From CAZJOD01 sp964547525 (GTDB lineage: Bacteria; Bacillota; Clostridia; JAAYHZ01), in the NCBI GenBank assembly GCA_964547525.1, contig CAZJOD010000008.1:1-46875 (forward strand): 46,875 bases of DNA. The letters run 5' to 3'. This document shows, piece after piece, positions 40,112 through 46,105 of this stretch (position 1 is its first letter; each line of letters opens with the position of its first letter). The translations under genes and the position numbers were made by a program. The notes beneath the pieces are model-generated. The model ran no database searches, was not told the origin of the DNA, and saw only the letters and a list, made by a program, of their open reading frames with translations.

Positions 40112-40696
40112 ATGCTTAAAGGTTTTCCGTCAAGAAGAGATAATATAATTTTAGCTGCCATTGATATAATAAATGAAAGTGGCATGCAAGGGCTTTCAAC
40201 AAAGGGATTGGCATTAAAACAAGGGATATCCGAATCACTTTTATATAAGCACTTTAAAAGCTTGGATGAAGTGTTGATTGCTGTAATAGAATATTTCACA
40301 CAATACGATACTATGATTTGCAACACAGTGCAAAAACGTGATATATCCTATAAAGAAAAGATATTGGAATATATAAAATCCTTTGTTGAACTTTATGAAA
40401 GTTATCCTGCTTTGGCATCGGTCATGTTAAATTATACAACTTTGATTCATTACGAGCATACAAAAAAAATGGTTATTGATATCTTTAAAGAGCGTAACAA
40501 TTTTGTACAAAAAATGGTACGGGAAGGACAAGCTGCCGGTGAAATCCGAGATATATTTACACCTTTAGAGCTTACCGATACAATAATGGGAATTGTTACA
40601 AACACCACTTTCAGGTGGAAGGTTTCAGAATATCAATTTTCTTTAAAAGAACATGTACTTACAACTATAAACAAGGTGATAATACCTTGTTTATAG
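40112..40696 (+). CDS. TetR/AcrR family transcriptional regulator
   Basis: A 194-residue one-component regulator. The N-terminal DNA-binding domain (about 8-55) shows the TetR pattern, IILAAIDIINESGMQGLSTK, then LALKQGISESLLYKHFKSLD. The rest is a helical ligand and dimer domain without recognisable specificity. The start is ATG with AAGGAG upstream. A response regulator follows after 32 nt and a histidine kinase after that. GTGAGT/ACTCAC-type operators occur at two promoters in the window (6257 and 42684); no such site lies before its own gene. Binding to them is inference. Confidence 0.9.
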   Translation: MLKGFPSRRDNIILAAIDIINESGMQGLSTKGLALKQGISESLLYKHFKSLDEVLIAVIEYFTQYDTMICNTVQKRDISYKEKILEYIKSFVELYESYPALASVMLNYTTLIHYEHTKKMVIDIFKERNNFVQKMVREGQAAGEIRDIFTPLELTDTIMGIVTNTTFRWKVSEYQFSLKEHVLTTINKVIIPCL

Positions 40697-40728
40697 GATA
40701 TATATATAATATTTTCGAAAGGTAACAT

Positions 40729-41139
40729 ATGAATATACTTATAGCCGAAGACGATTATGCAAGTAAAAGATTTTTAATAAAGCTTTTAACACCCTATGGT
40801 AAATGTGATGAAACCTCCGACGGAATTGAAACCGTAGAAGCCTTTGTTACGGCACATGAAATTAGAAAGCCTTACGATTTGTTGTGCCTTGACATTATGA
40901 TGCCTAAAATAGACGGGTTAAAAGCATTAAAGACTATAAGGGAGTATGAAATGAAAAAAGGGGTTTCCGAATCGGAACAATGTAAAGTAATAATAACCAG
41001 TGCTTTAAGCGAGTCGGAAGTTTCATATATGTCTACAAATCCCGAACATGAAGTATATGTTGTAAAACCCTTCAATGTTGAAACTTTTAAAGACGCTATG
41101 AGAAAACTCGGTCTGTTACAGGACAACGCAAAGAAATGA
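40729..41139 (+). CDS. Stand-alone response regulator receiver protein
   Basis: A 136-residue CheY-like single receiver domain. It has the acidic pair in ILIAEDDYASKRFLIKLL, phospho-acceptor D55 in LCLDIMMPKIDGLKALKTI, the switch Ser in IITSALSESE and the Lys in YVVKPFNVE. There is no output domain, so it acts through protein contact. It has a slightly longer middle loop (YEMKKGVSESEQCK) than CheY. It overlaps the histidine kinase gene by 4 nt, which marks that kinase as its likely phosphate donor. It is distinct from CheY at 18532. Confidence 0.92.
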   Translation: MNILIAEDDYASKRFLIKLLTPYGKCDETSDGIETVEAFVTAHEIRKPYDLLCLDIMMPKIDGLKALKTIREYEMKKGVSESEQCKVIITSALSESEVSYMSTNPEHEVYVVKPFNVETFKDAMRKLGLLQDNAKK

Positions 41140-42314
41140 AAAATAATAATAAGCATATTAAGAATAAAAAAAGTAAAAAACTTAACGTATTATATGATAA
41201 GCTTTTAGCCGAAAAAGAAAAGCTGGAGCTTATTTTATGCAGCATAGGAGACGGCGTTATAACCGTAGATACAAAAGAAAAAATAATAATGATGAATAAA
41301 GGTGCCGAGTATATAACGGGACGATCCGCAGAATCGGCTATAAATAAGCCCTTAACTGAAGTTTTTAAGGTTATAGATAAAAGCACAGGTGAATCCTTGG
41401 ACAATTGGCTAGTATCCGCTCTTCATAGCGGTGAAATAACCGGTCTTAGAAAAAACACCGTCCTTTCAAGCGATGACGGAAACGAAAAATATGTGTCGGC
41501 ATGTATATCTCCCATAATGGTACAAAACGAAAGAATTGGTGTTGTAATAGTTTTTCGTGACATAACAAGAATAAGGCAGGCCGAAGAAAGAGTGGAAGCT
41601 GCAAACCTTGCAAAGAGCGTTTTCTTAGCCAACATGAGTCATGAAATCCGCACACCTCTAAACGGTATGCTTGGTATGATCGAGCTTACATTGCTAACCG
41701 ATCTTAACGAAGAACAAAGGGACAATCTCTTAATAGCTCAAAGCTGCGCGTCAACTTTGTTAAACGTTATGAATGACATATTGGACTTTTCCAGAATAGA
41801 TGCAAAGAAACTAACATTGGACAATATAGCCTTCGACTTTGACAAGCTTTTGGAACACACCTTAAAACCATATGAAATAAAAGCTCGTGAAAAGGGCTTG
41901 AATCTAAATCATAAACTGTCAACCGACATTCCAAAACTTTTAACCGGAGATCCGAACAGGTTAAAGCAAATTCTAAACAACCTTTTAGGAAACGCCATAA
42001 AATTCACCGACACCGGTGAAATAAACCTCACCGCGGCAATTAAAAACAAAACCGGAACCGAGATAGAACTTGAATTTCAGGTATCCGACACCGGTATTGG
42101 AATAGATCCTAAAGACACCCAAATCATTTTCGATACCTTTATACAAGCCGACAGCTCTATAACCAGAAAATACGGTGGCACCGGCTTAGGTCTTTCCATA
42201 TGTAAACAACTGGTTGAGATGATGAACGGCAGGATATGGGTTGAGAGCCAAAAGGGTGTGGGGAGTACTTTTTATTTTACGGTGAAGCTGTCTACAGGTA
42301 CCGAATTAACGTAA
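41136..42314 (+). CDS. PAS-domain sensor histidine kinase
   Basis: A 392-residue soluble kinase with no membrane segment. A Lys-rich start and short coiled coil lead to a PAS domain (about 30-145, ILCSIGDGVITVDTKEKIIM). Next come HisKA with phospho-accepting H169 (SVFLANMSHEIRTPLNGMLG) and the HATPase domain. Kinase boxes: DPNRLKQILNNLLGNAIKFT, VSDTGIGIDPKD and YGGTGLGLSICKQLVEMMNG. It has no receiver of its own, which fits with the separate receiver gene it overlaps. A role near motility is suggested only by position. Confidence 0.93.
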   Translation: MKNNNKHIKNKKSKKLNVLYDKLLAEKEKLELILCSIGDGVITVDTKEKIIMMNKGAEYITGRSAESAINKPLTEVFKVIDKSTGESLDNWLVSALHSGEITGLRKNTVLSSDDGNEKYVSACISPIMVQNERIGVVIVFRDITRIRQAEERVEAANLAKSVFLANMSHEIRTPLNGMLGMIELTLLTDLNEEQRDNLLIAQSCASTLLNVMNDILDFSRIDAKKLTLDNIAFDFDKLLEHTLKPYEIKAREKGLNLNHKLSTDIPKLLTGDPNRLKQILNNLLGNAIKFTDTGEINLTAAIKNKTGTEIELEFQVSDTGIGIDPKDTQIIFDTFIQADSSITRKYGGTGLGLSICKQLVEMMNGRIWVESQKGVGSTFYFTVKLSTGTELT

Positions 42315-42331
42315 TAAATAGATACATCCTA

Positions 42332-42532
42332 ATTTGCTATAAATTTAAGAAACTGTGAACCGTCATTGAATTTTGTAACGGTTCATCATATCCGATTAGC
42401 CGTCGTGGTCAACGCGACATCGTGTCGCTGACCACTCAAAACGACGTCCTGTCGTTTTGTCGGCAAAACGGATATAATTTCACCGACAAAATTTATCAAC
42501 TCCGTTTCAATGTTTCAAAATTTACAGCAAAT
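42332..42532. repeat. Palindromic intergenic element C (201 bp)
   Basis: The ends ATTTGCTATAAATTT (42332-42346) and AAATTTACAGCAAAT (42518-42532) are inverted with one mismatch. The roughly 70-nt arms pair, including TATCCG/CGGATA near the centre. The 56-nt twin-hairpin core (42404-42459) matches that of element B almost base for base, while the inner arm sequences differ from A and B. The first hairpin tip here is GCGAC-atcgt-GTCGC. It follows the histidine kinase gene and carries no protein-coding gene. Confidence 0.85.
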
Positions 42533-42650
42533 CAGCATTGCAATGACTGCAAAAATTTTTGATAATATTACGGTTCAAAGAAAAAAACAACGAACTTTTT
42601 GTAATTTTTTATTTTTCGCTATGAAATTAAAAAATAGTTCCAAAAATTTC

Positions 42651-42679
42651 TTGACAACCCTATTTCCTTTGTGTATTAT
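42651..42679 (+). promoter_or_regulatory. Strong sigma-A promoter before the RNA region
   Basis: TTGACA (42651-42656), 17 nt, TATTAT (42674-42679): a near-consensus vegetative promoter, the best in the window. Predicted start near 42686. The next protein-coding gene begins at 42965. Confidence 0.8.
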
Positions 42680-42683
42680 TAGG

Positions 42684-42703
42684 GTGAGTAAACACTCACT
42701 CAC
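42684..42703. promoter_or_regulatory. TetR-type operator at the +1 of the RNA promoter
   Basis: GTGAGT-AAAC-ACTCAC (42684-42699) is a perfect 6-bp inverted repeat spanning the predicted start of transcription, and extends to ACTCACTCAC. Its reverse complement shares GTGAGTGAGTnTTTACTnA with the site at the fliF promoter (6257). The two sites run in opposite directions relative to transcription, which favours a DNA operator over an RNA element. Confidence 0.6.
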
Positions 42704-42890
42704 ATTAGCAACTAATAATAGCAACCAATAATAGTAACTAATAAACATGAGCCACATGACGACATTTTATTCCTCCTTCACCCATGCACTCGGGGATGTT
42801 TAACATGGCAAACATCCCCTTGTCCGGTGCAGGTACCGGGCGAAGAACGTAATTTGAAAAAAGGCGTAAGCTTTTAATATATTTGTTGAA
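42686..42890 (+). ncRNA. Candidate structured RNA or long leader
   Basis: About 200 nt downstream of the strong promoter. It holds a 10-bp stem GGGGATGTTT/AAACATCCCC (42792-42819) with an 8-nt loop and TGCAC/GTGCA partners around it. A CCGGT/ACCGG hairpin follows (about 42824-42839). This GC-rich block stands out in AT-rich surroundings. I cannot match it to a known RNA class. It may be a free small RNA or the 5' leader of the FlgN-like gene at 42965. Two tiny frames occur inside (ATG 42747, 18 codons; ATG 42805, 15 codons) without strong evidence of translation. Confidence 0.45.
42706..42744 (+). repeat. 13-bp tandem repeat, three units
   Basis: Three head-to-tail copies, TAGCAACTAATAA, TAGCAACCAATAA and TAGTAACTAATAA, differing by one base each from the first. 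They begin about 20 nt after the predicted transcription start. They could be repeated binding sites in the RNA or DNA. Confidence 0.85.
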
Positions 42891-42964
42891 TAAACAACAA
42901 AATAAACCGGTTTTATTTACAAGCTATAACTTGAGGTAAAATCAGGTACATAAAAAGGATTGAT

Positions 42965-43312
42965 ATGGACGGGTTAATTGAACTGTTAAATGTTAAAAGA
43001 TCAAAAGCGGAAAAGCTATATGAACTTTCCTGCGAGATCCAAAAACTGTGCAGCCGTTTGGGGGAAATGGATTTTGCACACTTTGAAAAACTTGTTGATA
43101 ACAAGCTTGAGATTACAAAAGACATCGATTCTTTGAACAGCCGATTATGTGAAATATCCGGAGATATTAGGGGATTCTCCGGATATGCAAGGCTGTCGGA
43201 TGAGATTAAACAGATCCTTTTAAAAATTGATGAAATAGATAAACAAAATATTCTTTATCTATCAAAAGTCTTATACGAGCATAAAGTATGTTTGCAAGAC
43301 ATACCTATATAA
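42965..43312 (+). CDS. Small helical protein, FlgN-like
   Basis: A 115-residue coiled-coil protein (LIELLNVKRSKAEKLYELSC, then LVDNKLEITKDIDSLNSRLC) with helix pattern and size like FlgN-type export chaperones. There is no signal peptide. The ATG is preceded by AAAAGGAT. It stands alone between element C and element E, downstream of the operator-controlled RNA region. The assignment is tentative; it could be any short helical chaperone. A more typical FlgN is at 25010. Confidence 0.5.
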   Translation: MDGLIELLNVKRSKAEKLYELSCEIQKLCSRLGEMDFAHFEKLVDNKLEITKDIDSLNSRLCEISGDIRGFSGYARLSDEIKQILLKIDEIDKQNILYLSKVLYEHKVCLQDIPI

Positions 43313-43324
43313 AAATTAACAAAT

Positions 43325-43391
43325 GATTTTACTGTAATTACTCACTTGATGTGAACCAATATTATGCTCGATTGTTTATTGTAATAAAATC
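43325..43391. repeat. Minimal palindromic element E (67 bp)
   Basis: GATTTTACTGTAAT (43325-43338) and ATTGTAATAAAATC (43378-43391) are inverted repeats at 12-13 of 14 bases and match the ends of element A (ATTTTACTGTAA). The core and inner arms are missing. It starts 13 nt after the FlgN-like gene, consistent with a terminator-like or decayed copy. The rest of the gap to 43558 is AT-rich with the promoter noted next. Confidence 0.6.
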
Positions 43392-43470
43392 AAATTCTTG
43401 TAGTTGAATCATAAATTAAATAATTAAGGAAAATTTAATTAATATTTATAATAATTGAACTGTTTTAATG

Positions 43471-43499
43471 TTGCGAACAAAAATCCGGTATGATATAAT
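43471..43499 (+). promoter_or_regulatory. Sigma-A promoter of the capsule-type operon
   Basis: TTGCGA (43471-43476), 17 nt, TATAAT (43494-43499). The predicted start near 43506 leaves about 50 nt before the phosphatase gene. No sigma-D box is seen, so these genes look separate from the flagellar regulon. Confidence 0.6.
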
Positions 43500-43558
43500 T
43501 CGACTAAAGGATGGACAAAAAATAAGCAATAGATAGATAGACAAACTGGAGCAAACCG

Positions 43559-44359
43559 ATGATAGATTTACATAGTCATATACTTTATGACTTAGATGAC
43601 GGCGCTAAAACGCTGCGGGAAACCGCGGATATGTTAAGGATTGCCAAGGAGGACGGCATTGATACAATGGTTGCCACTCCTCATTACATATACGGATCAA
43701 ACAGGTACGATTTAAAGAAGTTGATGGATATGTACATAAAAGTCCAAAGCCTTATAAAAGAAGAAGGATTGGACTTTAATCTGTTTATGGGAAATGAATT
43801 GTATCTGGATACAGAGCTCGTGAATAATTTGGAAGAGGGCTTGTGTCTTACTTTAGCCGATACCGATTATGTATTGGTAGAATTCCCTATGCACTCCATT
43901 CCTTCTTTTGCGGAGAACATAATCTACGCTTTGTTTGAACGTGGTTATAAGGTTATTTTAGCACATCCGGAAAGATATCAGCCTATACATAAAGAACCCG
44001 AAATATTATACTCATTCATGGAGATGGGTTGTCTTATTCAAGTTAATATTTTATCAATAGCAGGACAAACAGGAAGCAAAACACAAGAGATTGCAAAACG
44101 GTTTTTTGAAAAAAACTGGGTACAGCTTGTAGCCACCGACTGCCATTCTCCACGAATACGTTCTCCTGTTTTAAGTTCCGCATATAACATCGTAAAGGGT
44201 TGGACCGATGATGTAAGAGCAGGTGAGATATTTCTTTCCAATCCTAAAAAGGTATTAGAGAACAAATATATCGATCCTTTACATACGGCACAACCCATAA
44301 TACATACTAAAGCAACTTTTTTTTCTTATATAAGCGGAAAAAAAACAGTAAACTTTTAG
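43559..44359 (+). CDS. Protein-tyrosine phosphatase, PHP family (CpsB/YwqE-like)
   Basis: Metal-dependent phosphatase that dephosphorylates the tyrosine kinase of polysaccharide systems. The 266 residues start with the PHP signature MIDLHSHILYDLDDGAKTLR and continue with DTMVATPHY, NELYLD, ILAHPERYQ and ATDCHSPR; these His, Glu and Asp residues bind the metals. The length is usual. There is no membrane segment. It is first in order before the co-polymerase and kinase genes. The ATG has TGGAG upstream. Confidence 0.93.
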   Translation: MIDLHSHILYDLDDGAKTLRETADMLRIAKEDGIDTMVATPHYIYGSNRYDLKKLMDMYIKVQSLIKEEGLDFNLFMGNELYLDTELVNNLEEGLCLTLADTDYVLVEFPMHSIPSFAENIIYALFERGYKVILAHPERYQPIHKEPEILYSFMEMGCLIQVNILSIAGQTGSKTQEIAKRFFEKNWVQLVATDCHSPRIRSPVLSSAYNIVKGWTDDVRAGEIFLSNPKKVLENKYIDPLHTAQPIIHTKATFFSYISGKKTVNF

Positions 44360-44438
44360 ACCGAAAGTACGATATAATATAAATGTGTGTTTTACGAATT
44401 AAAAACGATAGTGAAAAACATAAGTAAATTATTTAATA

Positions 44439-45203
44439 ATGACGGGAGAACATATGGACAACGAATATCGAGAGATAGACCTAAAAGAAATTTTTTATCT
44501 TATAAAAATGAAATGGTGGATAATCGTTATATGCTTTGTAACGGCTTTAACAGCTGCGACCATTTATTCTTACTTGATTTTGGACCCGGTTTACAGAGCC
44601 GAAGCTTTATTATTTGTAGGAAGAGAGCCTGATGAAAAATCCGATCCCTACAATATGACACAGATTCAGGTAAATCAAAAGCTTGTTATGGATTATAGAG
44701 AAATAATCAAAAGCCGTGTAGCGGCCAAAGGCGTAATAGACGATTTAGGAATAACCATGAACCCCGATACTCTAAAAAGCAAAATATCGGTAACCACCGT
44801 TAACGATTCCAGAATGTTTAAGATAAGCTTTGAACATACAAATCCCCAATTGGCGGCCGATGTGGTAAACCAAATGTCTCAAGTGATAATAGTAAAAGCC
44901 GATGAAATAATGGAAGTAAAAAATGTAAGTATTGTGGATATGGCTGAAGTACCGATAACCCCCATTAAACCCAATAAAAAGATGAATGTTGCCGTGGGTG
45001 GAGTGTTAGGACTTGCATTAGGTGTAGGAATCATATTTGTTATAGAATTTTTGGATAATACGATAAAAAATGCAAAAGATGTTGAAAGATATTTAGGATT
45101 AAGTATAATGGGAGAAATACCGGTATTCGAAGGGGAAAGGAGAGACAGAAAAGATGCAAACAAGAGAAGACCAAAAACTAAGACATCAGCTCAGGTTGGG
45201 TAA
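44439..45203 (+). CDS. Chain-length / kinase-activator membrane protein (CpsC/Wzz)
   Basis: Polysaccharide co-polymerase of Gram-positive type, which activates the adjacent tyrosine kinase. It has 254 residues. A first membrane segment (about 24-46) is followed by the Wzz domain (VYRAEALLFVGREPDE), an extracellular helical part and a Pro-containing second membrane segment (about 186-206, VGGVLGLALGVGIIFVIEFL). A short Lys/Arg-rich cytosolic tail completes it. A weak TATAAT at 44373-44378 may add a promoter upstream. The 3' end overlaps the kinase gene by 50 nt. Confidence 0.92.
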   Translation: MTGEHMDNEYREIDLKEIFYLIKMKWWIIVICFVTALTAATIYSYLILDPVYRAEALLFVGREPDEKSDPYNMTQIQVNQKLVMDYREIIKSRVAAKGVIDDLGITMNPDTLKSKISVTTVNDSRMFKISFEHTNPQLAADVVNQMSQVIIVKADEIMEVKNVSIVDMAEVPITPIKPNKKMNVAVGGVLGLALGVGIIFVIEFLDNTIKNAKDVERYLGLSIMGEIPVFEGERRDRKDANKRRPKTKTSAQVG

Positions 45204-45921
45204 AATAAGTGATAACCTGATTACATATCATGACCCTAAGTCTGCGGCAGCCGAAGCTTTCCGATCTCTTAGAACAAACATAGGGTTTGCGGGAATAGAT
45301 AAAAAGTTAAAAATGATCGTTTTTACAAGTCCGTCTCCGGTAGACGGTAAATCTACCACCGCATCCAATTTTGCTGTTACAATGGCGCAGACCGAAAAAA
45401 GAGTATTGCTTTTAGATTGCGATTTAAGAAATCCTAAATTACATAAATTTTTTGGAATAAATAATGATGTAGGTCTCACACATATATTAACCGATATGAT
45501 AATAGAGGACCAGCCTTTAGCCAGCATGGCTAAAACCGTAAGAAACATAAATAATCTGTATATTATAACTAGCGGTTTCATACCCCCGAATCCAACCGAA
45601 ATATTGGCATCTAAAAAAATGGAAACCGTTTTAGAGCAGTTAACCAAAGAATTCGATTTGGTGGTCATAGACACCCCCCCTGTAGGATCTTTGACCGATG
45701 CCGCCATTTTGGGAAAGATAGCTGACGGAGTTATACTTGTACTTGCATCCGGAGAAACCAATATAGAGATGGCAATACATGCTAAAAAAGCTTTGGACAA
45801 TGTTGAAGCAAAAATATTAGGAGCGGTGCTCACAAAACTTGACAAAAGTTCAAGTGGGTATTATTATTATAAATATTATAACTACAATTATTACTATTAT
45901 GGTGAAGATGAAGAAAAATAA
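45154..45921 (+). CDS. Tyrosine-protein kinase, CpsD/CapB family
   Basis: Cytoplasmic BY-kinase of 255 residues that autophosphorylates on a C-terminal tyrosine cluster and controls polysaccharide polymerisation with the CpsC-type protein. Walker A is in TSPSPVDGKSTTASNFAVT, Walker A' in VLLLDCDLRNPKLHKFF and Walker B in VVIDTPPVGSLTDAAI. The tail is very Tyr-rich (YYYYKYYNYNYYYYGEDEEK). The ATG has AAAGGAGAG upstream and lies inside the preceding gene. An in-frame TTG at 45197 is an alternative start that would avoid most of the overlap. Confidence 0.93.
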   Translation: MQTREDQKLRHQLRLGKISDNLITYHDPKSAAAEAFRSLRTNIGFAGIDKKLKMIVFTSPSPVDGKSTTASNFAVTMAQTEKRVLLLDCDLRNPKLHKFFGINNDVGLTHILTDMIIEDQPLASMAKTVRNINNLYIITSGFIPPNPTEILASKKMETVLEQLTKEFDLVVIDTPPVGSLTDAAILGKIADGVILVLASGETNIEMAIHAKKALDNVEAKILGAVLTKLDKSSSGYYYYKYYNYNYYYYGEDEEK

Positions 45922-45922
45922 C

Positions 45923-45951
45923 TTGTCAAAATATCCTTACACTGTTATAAT
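45923..45951 (+). promoter_or_regulatory. Sigma-A promoter with overlapping inverted repeat
   Basis: TTGTCA (45923-45928), 17 nt, TATAAT (45946-45951). CTTGTC (45922-45927) and GACAAG (45962-45967), plus TCCTT-ACACT and AGTGT-AAAAGGA within them, form a bulged inverted repeat centred on the -10 box. This may be an operator or the first RNA stem. Predicted start near 45958. Confidence 0.7.
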
Positions 45952-45957
45952 AGTGTA

Positions 45958-46105
45958 AAAGGACAAGATGTTTAAGATATTTGAAAGTTTATTAGCTGAG
46001 GGTATTATGACAAGATAGATATACCAATAGAGCAGCTATTAGGACTTGATACCTGTTATGTAAACATAACGGGTTTATCAAATGTGTGTATAGGGAAGTG
46101 TAAAT
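45958..46105 (+). promoter_or_regulatory. Leader of the glycan dehydratase gene
   Basis: About 150 nt without a clear gene. It contains a hairpin ACCTGTTATGT (46051-46061) / ACATAACGGGT (46064-46074), 10 of 11 pairs with a 2-nt loop, and a 16-codon frame (ATG 45968) preceded by AAAGGA. No known riboswitch or antitermination element was recognised. Confidence 0.35.

Noticed and set aside
35555..42532. CRISPR array
   Set aside because: The repeats are few, kilobases apart, palindromic over about 200 bp and not separated by short regular spacers; no cas genes are present.
42510..42731. 73-codon plus-strand frame across the end of element C and the strong promoter
   Set aside because: It runs through a repeat arm, the promoter and the tandem repeat, and has no ribosome-binding site; the DNA is better explained as regulatory.
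42747..42803. 18-codon frame inside the candidate RNA
   Set aside because: There is no ribosome-binding site before the ATG and it ends in the loop of a strong hairpin. It is kept only as a possible leader peptide.
44373..44378. Independent promoter for the CpsC-type gene
   Set aside because: A TATAAT is present, but nothing resembling a -35 element lies 16-18 nt upstream.
45228..45845. 205-codon open frame antisense to the tyrosine kinase gene
   Set aside because: Walker motifs of the kinase on the plus strand explain this DNA; the minus-strand frame shows no motif.
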